Part shown: piece after piece, positions 1 to 6,820 of the stretch
Numbering within the stretch: position 1 is the first letter of the stretch
Layout: every line of letters begins with the position of its first letter
Assembly (NCBI GenBank): GCA_051651645.1
Contig: JBOFSR010000001.1
Coordinates: 1-26,430, forward strand
Reading direction: 5' to 3'
DNA from: JBOFSR01 sp051651645
GTDB taxonomy: Bacteria > Spirochaetota > Spirochaetia > Treponematales > Treponemataceae
DNA: 26,430 nt
The notes under the pieces: generated by a model
What the model saw: the letters and a program-made list of their open reading frames with translations, nothing else
Databases searched by the model: none
What the model was told of the DNA's origin: nothing
Position numbers and translations under genes: made by a program

Positions 1-1394
1 TTTTGCCAGTCACTTGCCTGAGCTAGCAATAACTGCTTTGAGGCAAAATTTAAGGCTCTTTCGCCAACACCAAACATTTTATCAAAGCGTTTTACCAAAT
101 CAATCAGTCGTGCACTTTCTTTCCATGCAGAAGAAAACATTTGCGAATTTGAAGCATCCAAAAAATCCTCAGAGTACCCGTCCCCAAGGGATGAAGAAGG
201 ATACAGTGTTGCCTTTTGTAAATTTGTCGCTGATTTAATAATCGTTTCTGGAGTTTTAAGCTCAAGAGTTTCATTTTTCTGTACAAAGCGAATAACAGAT
301 TCAAGCCAAGAAATTCCTTCTTTCCACTGAATACCAAAAAAACTTGCATCAAAACAACACACGCACGTAAAGTCATTTTCACTTGGCAAAAGTTTTTGAG
401 CCTCTAGTAATTTTTTTTCTATTTTTGTTACAAAATGCTTAGCATCGTTTTGTGCCTGTACAGTAGCCTTTTCAACATTATAAGCCGTTTGAGAGGACTT
501 TTTTGCATTGTAGCAAAAACCAGAAGAAAAGCGTGCTTTATCTGTCCCCAAAAGATTATTTATATAAGCAGATTCTTGTTCAAAAGCAATATCCTGATAA
601 TGATTGCAATACGTTTCATTTTGAAAAAGCCCGCGTTCCTGTGAAAAAACAGAATCACAAGAATCAATTGAATTAGCAAAAAAAATAAAATTATTTTTTG
701 CCTTCACTGGAGAAAAAATTCCATTTTTCAAAAACGGATTTGCAAACAAAAAACTATGCGTATTAGTAATCGAATAATCAAAACCATAGGAGCGAAGATT
801 TTTTTCTAACCCATTACAATATCCCATGTGCGGCAACCAAAATCCGCAAGGCAAATCTCCAAAGAAATATTTATGAGACATCAATCCAACCTCAATTTGA
901 GCGTCGATAGTCTCAGGTAAATCTTGGTATAAAGGAAAGAAACACTGCGTTGCAGCACTTGCTAAAAGCTCAATAAAACCCTCATTTGCAAGGCTTGAAA
1001 ACTGTGCCAAAATATTTTGATTGTATTTTTCAGTAAAGTCAAATAAATTCTGCTCAATTTCGTTATGATATAATTGTGCCAAAGCATGGATTTTCGGATC
1101 ATCTTTTGTCCGCTCTAACTCAGAATGGGCAAAAATAATAAATTTTTCAGTCCACTCAATGTATTGTGCTTGAACAACAGGATCATTTAATAACTCGCAA
1201 AGCGTTGGAGAAAGCACCAAAGCAATTTTGAACGGAACATCCTCCGTCTTAAGACGATTAAGCATCCTTAAAAGAGGTAAATACGTGTGAGAAATGGCTG
1301 AAAACAAAAGTGAGTTCTCAGTGATAAACTCATTTGTCATATTTTTAATATAAGGCTGATGAGCATTAATGAGCATTACTAAATTTTTTGACAT
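1..1394 (-). CDS. GH57-family (DUF1957-like) protein, 3' part cut by window edge; probably catalytically altered
   Basis: The frame is open from ATG 1394 to the left edge (464 residues, no stop), so the C-terminus is missing. The five conserved regions of glycoside hydrolase family 57, close to the 1,4-alpha-glucan branching enzyme group, can be traced: HQP at residues 12-14; GFIELLASAATQ at 139-150; WLPHMGY at 186-192; FDASFFGIQWKEG at 348-360; ASDWQ at the edge, 460-464. In active members the third region carries the nucleophile Glu (WLPE); here the codon is CAC, His189. The general acid Asp349 remains, but the Glu and His after it in ELFGHWW are Ser and Ile/Gln. So the fold is GH57 but ordinary glucan cleavage or transfer is doubtful. 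A good ribosome site (GAGG) overlaps the end of the DUF4912 gene 12 bp upstream, which suggests coupled translation. Family call is firm; function is unknown. Confidence 0.85.
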   Translation of the reverse strand, partial: MSKNLVMLINAHQPYIKNMTNEFITENSLLFSAISHTYLPLLRMLNRLKTEDVPFKIALVLSPTLCELLNDPVVQAQYIEWTEKFIIFAHSELERTKDDPKIHALAQLYHNEIEQNLFDFTEKYNQNILAQFSSLANEGFIELLASAATQCFFPLYQDLPETIDAQIEVGLMSHKYFFGDLPCGFWLPHMGYCNGLEKNLRSYGFDYSITNTHSFLFANPFLKNGIFSPVKAKNNFIFFANSIDSCDSVFSQERGLFQNETYCNHYQDIAFEQESAYINNLLGTDKARFSSGFCYNAKKSSQTAYNVEKATVQAQNDAKHFVTKIEKKLLEAQKLLPSENDFTCVCCFDASFFGIQWKEGISWLESVIRFVQKNETLELKTPETIIKSATNLQKATLYPSSSLGDGYSEDFLDASNSQMFSSAWKESARLIDLVKRFDKMFGVGERALNFASKQLLLAQASDWQ

Positions 1395-1406
1395 ACAAAC
1401 CTCATT

Positions 1407-2066
1407 TTATGCATTTGTTTGATTATGAATAAAATAGTGCGAATGCCAAAGATGATCAATTCCAGAAAGCAATGTAATAGGAGGCGCATCAAGCGGCAAC
1501 TTTAGGGCACTCACCTCAGGCGATACCTGTGCTATAATTACTTTATTTGAATGAGCAATCGTTTGAACAACATGCTCCTTGTTTTCAAGGACAAGACTAA
1601 CACAAATAGCATAGCACTTTTTTGAAATAAAAATATTCAAATCTTTTTGATCAAAATTTGTTGGAATACTATGAACCTCATCTGGCTGCATCGCATCCTT
1701 TGTAAAATAATATCCTAAGTGCAACGAAAGCGTATGCTTTTTTGAAAAATCCTTTTCTATATCATGTTTATTTATTGTCCAAAAAACAAAAAGCCATGAA
1801 GGATTTCGTAACACAGCCACAATTTTTGTCGCAAAGTATTTTCTATCTGCCTGATTAATTTGCACATCATCATTTTTCTGTGCATCATCCTCAGTATTTT
1901 TTAAAGCATCCGTTGTCTCAAAATCTATAACATCAAGTAATTCACTAATAATAAAACGCCGATTTAGCCCTTCTGGAATATCAACTCCATAATCCGAAGC
2001 TAAGTCAATCAAATCAACAGATGACAGCGTTTCTAAATATGATCGAGTGAGTGCTAATTTTTCCAT
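1407..2066 (-). CDS. DUF4912 domain protein with Rho-N/SAP-like N-terminal helices
   Basis: The product is about 219 residues. Residues 1-40 form a short two-helix pattern (LxxLSSxDLxxLAxxYGVDIPxxLxRxxIIxELL) like the Rho-N/SAP/LEM class of small nucleic-acid or protein binding motifs. Residues from about 75 carry the DUF4912 core with the conserved run NPSWLFVFW followed by a beta-rich part. DUF4912 proteins have no settled function, though they often lie beside carbohydrate-active genes, as here beside the GH57 gene 12 bp downstream. I chose ATG 2066 (MEKLALT) rather than the ATG four codons upstream, because that upstream ATG directly abuts the predicted -10 box at 2079-2084. There is no clear Shine-Dalgarno, so the leader is very short. 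No signal peptide, so cytoplasmic. Confidence 0.8.
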   Translation of the reverse strand: MEKLALTRSYLETLSSVDLIDLASDYGVDIPEGLNRRFIISELLDVIDFETTDALKNTEDDAQKNDDVQINQADRKYFATKIVAVLRNPSWLFVFWTINKHDIEKDFSKKHTLSLHLGYYFTKDAMQPDEVHSIPTNFDQKDLNIFISKKCYAICVSLVLENKEHVVQTIAHSNKVIIAQVSPEVSALKLPLDAPPITLLSGIDHLWHSHYFIHNQTNA

Positions 2067-2078
2067 GATAACGCCCAT

Positions 2079-2107
2079 ATAATGAAGAAAAACAGTGAAT
2101 TTGTCAA
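2079..2107 (-). promoter_or_regulatory. Predicted sigma-70 promoter of the DUF4912-GH57 operon
   Basis: On the minus strand a perfect TTGACA (2102-2107) is followed by a 17-base spacer and CATTAT (2079-2084, 4 of 6 to consensus). The gene starts 12 bases beyond the -10, so the 5' leader would be only a few bases. Confidence 0.5.
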
Positions 2108-2161
2108 GTCTTTTTGTAAAACATTACCCGTCTTTTGTAACGTATACGCGTTTTAGTTGTT

Positions 2162-2914
2162 TTACTTTCTTGCCACCAGCACCATTGTGCGAGCTTTTTC
2201 ATTATACTGACTAAAATCAAAATCCCCATAAATTTCAACAGAAGAAAAGCCGCACACAAGCATTAAACGGCGAAGCTCAATTGCCGAATACAATCGCTGC
2301 ACAAACTCATGATCAGTGCGATTACCATCTTTATCAATTAAAATCCACTTTGAGCACAATCCCTCCCACGCCCCTTCTACAGAAAACTCTGTTAAAACAA
2401 CCTTCCCTGCCCGCTCAAACCATTCCCCTTCAGTAAAATCACGAACAGCAATTTCCCTACCCAAAGTTTCAAGAATAAACCAGCCACCATCTTTGAGCGA
2501 AGAGGCAATTTGTTTAAGGATTTTCATATCATCCTCAATGGACTCACAATAGCCAAACGAAGTATACAGCGAAACCGCCGCATCAAAAACCGTTTGCGTT
2601 GTATATTCGCGTAAATCTGCTTGCACAAAATTAACAAAAACATCTTCCACCTTGGCAGTCTCCTTGGCAGCATCTAAAAAAGGCTGAATTAGATCAACTC
2701 CCGTAACATCCAAGCCACGCAAGGCAAGCTCAACACTAATGCGTCCAGGGCCACATCCAGCGTCCAACACATGGCTGCCTTTACCAAGACCTGCAATTTT
2801 GCAAACAGACTCAGCAACCGCAGGAGCTTCTGCCCATCGGCGACTATCAAACATCACAGGCCCATATTCTAGCCAAAAATTTTCCTTTTCAAACCATTCT
2901 TTTTCTTTTACCAT
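2162..2914 (-). CDS. Class I SAM-dependent methyltransferase
   Basis: The product has 250 residues, typical for a small-molecule class I methyltransferase (Methyltransf_11/25 type). Motif I is VLDAGCGPGR at residues 49-58, the acidic residue that binds the ribose of SAM is Asp74 in VTGVDL, and a further SAM-pocket acid is Asp100 in QADLREY. The N-terminus is rich in Trp and acidic residues (residues 1-30), which in such enzymes often forms the lid. The substrate cannot be told from the sequence. The start is fixed by a very strong ribosome site (GGGGGAGG) five bases before ATG 2914. The gene stands alone: the DUF4912 gene downstream has its own promoter, and the region just upstream is almost wholly taken by a structured repeat, so that repeat may be in its 5' leader. 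Confidence 0.85.
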   Translation of the reverse strand: MVKEKEWFEKENFWLEYGPVMFDSRRWAEAPAVAESVCKIAGLGKGSHVLDAGCGPGRISVELALRGLDVTGVDLIQPFLDAAKETAKVEDVFVNFVQADLREYTTQTVFDAAVSLYTSFGYCESIEDDMKILKQIASSLKDGGWFILETLGREIAVRDFTEGEWFERAGKVVLTEFSVEGAWEGLCSKWILIDKDGNRTDHEFVQRLYSAIELRRLMLVCGFSSVEIYGDFDFSQYNEKARTMVLVARK

Positions 2915-2938
2915 AATCCTCCCCCTTTTTTTCTTGTT

Positions 2939-3053
2939 GGGCGTTCCTTATTTTGGGTATGATTGTGTGTTTTGCTACCCAAAATAAGTCGCTCTTTCTG
3001 TAGTATCTTGGCATGCTTTGCACACCAAGGATACTACTGCCAATAGCTAACGC
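2939..3053. repeat. Structured intergenic repeat, copy A (two hairpins)
   Basis: The element begins GGGCG and ends CGC, 115 bases. Hairpin 1 is a perfect 12-bp inverted repeat (TTATTTTGGGTA at 2948-2959, its complement at 2976-2987). Hairpin 2 pairs 3000-3011 (GTAGTATCTTGG) with 3025-3037, with one bulged G and the loop sequence GCTTTGC. The unpaired blocks CTTTCTG and CTGCCAAT match copy B at 5279-5374. It lies between the divergent methyltransferase gene and hprK. Confidence 0.8.
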
Positions 3054-3128
3054 AAGCGTTTAATGTAGTAAAACTACTAAAAGAGTAGCACACTTTTTTT
3101 TTATAAACAAGATAAAATTTTATCAGTC

Positions 3129-3157
3129 TTGATTTAATTATCATAATTATATATTCT
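3129..3157 (+). promoter_or_regulatory. Predicted hprK promoter, possibly leaderless, with palindromes
   Basis: TTGATT (3129-3134) is followed by either TATATT after 15 bases (3150-3155) or TATTCT after 17 bases (3152-3157). Either way transcription would start within about two bases of the hprK ATG at 3164, and there is no Shine-Dalgarno. A perfect 7+1+7 palindrome TAATTATcATAATTA fills 3135-3149, and a 14-bp palindrome GATAAAATTTTATC lies at 3111-3124. Confidence 0.45.
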
Positions 3158-3163
3158 ACATAC

Positions 3164-4153
3164 ATGGCAGAAAAACAATTTACCGTCCTTGACTTAATTG
3201 ACCTAGACCTAAAAGACAAAAATGCACTCAACCTACGATGCATTGCAGGGAGAAAAGGCTTAACGCGTTCAATTAAAAGCAGCGAATTAAACCGTGCAGG
3301 GCTAGAGCTTGCAGGAGAATTTGATTTTTTTGCCCATGAGCGACTGCAAGTTTTTGGCCGTGGAGAGTTTGGCTATATGCAAAAACTCGGACAAAACAAT
3401 TCCTTACACTCCATTAAAAAATTTTTTGAATACGACATTCCATGTTGCATTTTCACGCACAACCTCACACCACCCGATTTTTTTATTGAAGAGGCTGAAA
3501 AAGCAAATTGTGCCGTCTTACAAACAAATCTTGATTCTAGCGATTTTTCACTGCGAATTTTACGTGTTGTTTCAAACATTTATGCACCAAAAAAGATTTT
3601 ACACGGCGTTTTAGTTGAGGTTTATGGCCTTGGAATCCTATTAATGGGAAGCTCTGGCGTTGGAAAAAGTGAGACAGCACTAGAGTTAATTGAGCGCGGA
3701 CACCGCCTTGTTGCAGACGATATTGTCGAGGTTCGCTGCATTAACGGAAATACCATTATGGGACAAGGGGCAAATAGAATTATTGGCCATCACATGGAAA
3801 TACGCGGTCTTGGCATTATTAACATTGCCCAAATCTATGGCGTTGGTGCCATTCGTGACCAAGATGAGGTTCAGCTCATTGTAAAACTTGAAGAGTGGGA
3901 CAGTAACAAAGTTTATGACAGAATTGGCACTGTTGAGCTTACAATGGATATGCTCGGCTTAAAAATACCACTTCTTGAATTACGTGTTCGCCCAGGGCGA
4001 AACGTCCCTATCATTATAGAAACGGCCGCAATGAATGAGCGACTAAAATCAATGGGTTATTTTTCTGCACGTGAGTTTAACCAAAACATCCTTAAATGGA
4101 TTGAAACAGATGCAGCCCAAACAGCCTACTACGGCTCAGAAGATATTTACTAA
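3164..4153 (+). CDS. hprK: HPr kinase/phosphorylase
   Basis: The product has 329 residues, the usual length of HprK/P, which phosphorylates HPr on a serine with ATP and reverses this by phosphorolysis. The N-terminal domain (about 1-130) is followed by the kinase domain with the P-loop GSSGVGKS at 162-169 (Lys168), the DDIVEVR stretch after it, the family signature MEIRGLGIINIAQIYG at 211-226, and the RPGRNVP loop at 276-282 typical of the C-terminal catalytic loop. All key motifs are intact. It is monocistronic here; no HPr or PTS gene is in the window, and in treponemes the enzyme is thought to act in regulation rather than sugar transport (established for the family, inferred here). Its stop lies 11 bp from that of the converging galM, with no terminator visible. 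Confidence 0.95.
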   Translation: MAEKQFTVLDLIDLDLKDKNALNLRCIAGRKGLTRSIKSSELNRAGLELAGEFDFFAHERLQVFGRGEFGYMQKLGQNNSLHSIKKFFEYDIPCCIFTHNLTPPDFFIEEAEKANCAVLQTNLDSSDFSLRILRVVSNIYAPKKILHGVLVEVYGLGILLMGSSGVGKSETALELIERGHRLVADDIVEVRCINGNTIMGQGANRIIGHHMEIRGLGIINIAQIYGVGAIRDQDEVQLIVKLEEWDSNKVYDRIGTVELTMDMLGLKIPLLELRVRPGRNVPIIIETAAMNERLKSMGYFSAREFNQNILKWIETDAAQTAYYGSEDIY

Positions 4154-4164
4154 AAAAGCCTATT

Positions 4165-5196
4165 TTACCAAGAAAAGCCAAAAACATTTTCTGACTCATA
4201 TGTTTCATTCGGTTGCAAAATACAACTTGGAAAATTCTTTTGATTAGGACTATCAGGAAAAACCTGCGTTTCAAGGCAAAACCCCTGATGCTTTTCATGC
4301 ACTTGCCCATATTTTCCCGCCACACCGTCCAAAAAATTACCAGAATAAAACTGCATTCCAATTTGATTCGTTGCAAGCGTCATTTTTCTTCCACTTGTTG
4401 GCTCAAAAATCTCAGCAGCGCTCATAATTTTTTTACCGCCATCTTTTATAACATAACAGTGGTCATACCCGCCAACAACTTTTTCAATATCTTTACCAAT
4501 CGTCTTTGCCTTTTGAAAATCAAAAGCAGTATTTGCCACAGGTAAAATCTCCCCAATTGGAATTAAATCACTGTCAACAGGAATATATTTATCAGCATGA
4601 ATAACCACTTGATGATCTAAAATTGACTTATGCAAATTCCCCGACAAATTAAAATACGAATGATTAGTCAAATTAATCGGTGTAGCCTTATCAGCCGTGG
4701 CCTTGTATCTCATGATAATTTCATTATTTTCAGTCAGCAAATACAGCACATCAAGGCTCACATTCCCAGGAAACCCCTGCTCGCCATCAGGACTTACCCG
4801 AACAAAACGCACCCCACAGCCCTCAACACTCTCAAATTCCTGTGCCTCAAAAATCATTTTATCATAGCCTCGAAAGCCGCCGTGTAAATTATTCTGAGCA
4901 TCATTTTTTTCAAGCTGATAATCCACCCCATCAAGAGAAAACAAGCCACCCTTAATCCGATTTGCAAACCTGCCAATAAAAGAGCCAAAATACGCACCTG
5001 CAGTAACATACCCATCAAAAGTCGAATAGCCAAGCACAATATCTTCAAGTCGCCCATCCTTCGATGGCACAAAAATACTCGTAATAGCACAGCCAAAATT
5101 GCTTACAGAAAACGCCATATCCTTATTTTTAATCGTAAAAAGTTCAACCTCCTGCCCGCACGCCAGCCGTCCAAATGTATTCCGTGATATTTTCAT
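4165..5196 (-). CDS. galM: Aldose 1-epimerase (galactose mutarotase)
   Basis: The product has 343 residues, as expected for GalM, which interconverts the alpha and beta anomers of aldoses so that galactokinase or glucose enzymes can use them. Visible motifs are GRFANR (Arg80), NNLHGG (His105), NLTNHSYFNL (catalytic acid His179), GGYDHCY (Asp245) and FCLETQVFPDSPN (catalytic base Glu309). The active site is complete. I chose ATG 5196 because GGGGG lies just before it; the in-frame codons further upstream fall inside the promoter. There is no signal peptide, so it acts in the cytoplasm. No gal operon partner is next to it; it has its own promoter at 5233-5261 and faces hprK tail to tail. Confidence 0.95.
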   Translation of the reverse strand: MKISRNTFGRLACGQEVELFTIKNKDMAFSVSNFGCAITSIFVPSKDGRLEDIVLGYSTFDGYVTAGAYFGSFIGRFANRIKGGLFSLDGVDYQLEKNDAQNNLHGGFRGYDKMIFEAQEFESVEGCGVRFVRVSPDGEQGFPGNVSLDVLYLLTENNEIIMRYKATADKATPINLTNHSYFNLSGNLHKSILDHQVVIHADKYIPVDSDLIPIGEILPVANTAFDFQKAKTIGKDIEKVVGGYDHCYVIKDGGKKIMSAAEIFEPTSGRKMTLATNQIGMQFYSGNFLDGVAGKYGQVHEKHQGFCLETQVFPDSPNQKNFPSCILQPNETYESENVFGFSW

Positions 5197-5232
5197 AAAG
5201 CCCCCATTCACTTTTGACCGTTTACGCTCAAA

Positions 5233-5261
5233 ATTATAGTACAAAGTATAAAAAACCGCAA
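5233..5261 (-). promoter_or_regulatory. Predicted galM promoter
   Basis: On the minus strand TTGCGG (5256-5261), a 17-base spacer and a perfect TATAAT (5233-5238). The predicted transcript starts near 5226 and gives a leader of about 30 bases with the GGGGG ribosome site. It lies directly beside structured repeat copy B. Confidence 0.7.
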
Positions 5262-5278
5262 GTCTTTTTTTTTCTCAT

Positions 5279-5374
5279 GGGCGGGCACTTGCATGCTATG
5301 CAAGTATCGGGCTTTCTGCGGTATCTTTTGTTTGCTTTGCCAAACAAAAGTATACCCCTGCCAATCCCTCCCGC
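5279..5374. repeat. Structured intergenic repeat, copy B (two hairpins)
   Basis: This 96-base element has the same frame as copy A: GGGCG start, hairpin 1, TCGGGCTTTCTG, hairpin 2, CTGCCAAT, CGC end, in the same orientation. Hairpin 1 is ACTTGCAT (5287-5294) with its complement at 5298-5305 and differs wholly from copy A in sequence. Hairpin 2 pairs 5320-5334 (GGTATCTTTTGTTTG) with 5341-5356, again with one bulged base (T5351) and loop context GCTTTGC. It starts four bases past the hydA stop and ends at the galM promoter. It has no U-tract in the hydA direction, so it is not an ordinary terminator. Confidence 0.8.
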
Positions 5375-5378
5375 AGCT

Positions 5379-6767
5379 CTAATCCACTCTTTTCTTCCTT
5401 TTTATAAATTGTCCGCGTGGTGTTTGAGATAACAATTCATTGTTTTTGAAAACTTCTACTCCTCGCAAAAAAACAGACTCAATACAAAGTTTTGCATCAA
5501 AGCCCTCATACGGCGTATAATCAAGGTTTTGAAATTGATTTTTTGCCGTAATTTTTTTATCCGCATCAAAGCTTGCAATAAAAAAGTCAGCATCACTTCC
5601 TTCTTGAATTACTCCTTTTTTAGGAAAAAGTCCAAAAATCTTTGCAGGATTTTCTGCCGTGATTGCAACAAATTGTTCAAGGCTCAATCGTTTTTGTGCA
5701 ACGCCATACGTGTAGGCTAACTGCAAACGATGCTCAACGCCCGCTCCTCCATTGGGAATTTTAGAAAAATTATCTTTGCCGAGCGTTTTTTGCCCAGCAT
5801 AATTAAACGAGCAATGATCAGTTGCAAGGACAGCTATTTGATTTTTTTGTAAGCCAAGCCACAACTTTTTACAGTCGTATTGTTTACGTAACGGAGGCGA
5901 AATCACATATTTTGCACCCGCAAAGGCATCAGTTTTTGTGCCCTCATATAAATCATCGGTGAGCAAAAGATATTGCGGGCACGTTTCCAAAATAATTTGA
6001 CTGCCCTCATTTCGCTTTTTAATTGCATACTCATAGCCTAAAGCCGAACTCAAATGCACAATATACACAGGATAGCAAACCCTATCCGAGATGGCTATGA
6101 GTCGCTTAATGGCAGCAAGTTCCACCGTGTCATCACGTGAAATAGCATGATATTTTGGTTCGGTTTTTCCTTGAGCCAAAAGATTTTTGACATTTTCATC
6201 AATTACATCCCCATCTTCGCAATGAAATGACAATAAAACGCCCAATTCTTTTGCTTTTCTTAGAGCCTTTTCAATTTGCTCATCGCTTACTTGCAAGATA
6301 TTCTTGTACGCCATGTACATTTTAAAGCTTGTAATCCCTTGTTTTACCATACTTTCCATTTCATCTACAAGAGAGTCATTCCAATCGCTGATGCCTAAAT
6401 GAAACGCATAATCACAAAAACACTGATTGTCAGAAAGCGTTTTATAATGGGTCAGGCACTCGCCAAAACTCTTTCCCTTAATATGATTAACAAAATCGAT
6501 GATAGTCGTTGTTCCACCTGCAAGAGCCGCCTTGGTGCCTGTAGCAAAATCATCGGCGGTAACCGTAGTGCCAACATCCAAGGCAAAATGCGTGTGAACG
6601 TCAATCCCACCAGGAAAAAGATATTTATTTGTAGCATCGTATGTTATACAATTTTCATCTGAAATACTTTTAGCAAAAGCAACAATTTTTTCATCAATTA
6701 TTTTTACATCGCATTTTTGCACGCCACAAGATGAAACCACAAAAGCATTTTTAATCAGTAAAGCCAT
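5379..6767 (-). CDS. hydA: Dihydropyrimidinase / D-hydantoinase family amidohydrolase
   Basis: The product has 462 residues, the usual length for cyclic amidohydrolases that open dihydropyrimidine or 5-substituted hydantoin rings. The binuclear metal site is complete: HTH (His58, His60), Lys149 in SFKMYMAY (the carbamylated lysine), His182 in FHCEDGD, His238 in VHLSS and Asp317 in ATDHCSF. Tyr153/154 in MAYK matches the substrate tyrosine of hydantoinases. The start is supported by GAGGAGAGGG before ATG 6767. It is the second gene of an operon with an NCS1 permease (53-bp gap), which fits uptake and hydrolysis of the same compound. No beta-ureidopropionase or carbamoylase follows, so whether the product is used further is unknown. 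Allantoinase is less likely from the motifs. It is cytoplasmic. Confidence 0.9.
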   Translation of the reverse strand: MALLIKNAFVVSSCGVQKCDVKIIDEKIVAFAKSISDENCITYDATNKYLFPGGIDVHTHFALDVGTTVTADDFATGTKAALAGGTTTIIDFVNHIKGKSFGECLTHYKTLSDNQCFCDYAFHLGISDWNDSLVDEMESMVKQGITSFKMYMAYKNILQVSDEQIEKALRKAKELGVLLSFHCEDGDVIDENVKNLLAQGKTEPKYHAISRDDTVELAAIKRLIAISDRVCYPVYIVHLSSALGYEYAIKKRNEGSQIILETCPQYLLLTDDLYEGTKTDAFAGAKYVISPPLRKQYDCKKLWLGLQKNQIAVLATDHCSFNYAGQKTLGKDNFSKIPNGGAGVEHRLQLAYTYGVAQKRLSLEQFVAITAENPAKIFGLFPKKGVIQEGSDADFFIASFDADKKITAKNQFQNLDYTPYEGFDAKLCIESVFLRGVEVFKNNELLSQTPRGQFIKRKKRVD

Positions 6768-6820
6768 ACCCTCTCCTCATAATTAATATAACAGCCTCTG
6801 TTTAATAATAAAAAATAAAG

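Noticed and set aside
14..1270. Short plus-strand open frames at the left end (for example 14-238 and 435-644)
   Set aside because: They lie opposite the continuous GH57 frame, lack ribosome sites and resemble no family.
5197..5244. N-terminal extension of GalM from 5244
   Set aside because: It would start inside the promoter (TATAAT at 5233-5238), and the GGGGG ribosome site and family length both favour ATG 5196.
5279..5374. Repeat copy B as the hydA terminator
   Set aside because: In the hydA direction the hairpins are followed by an A-run, not a U-run, and the same element occurs upstream of genes at 2939-3053.
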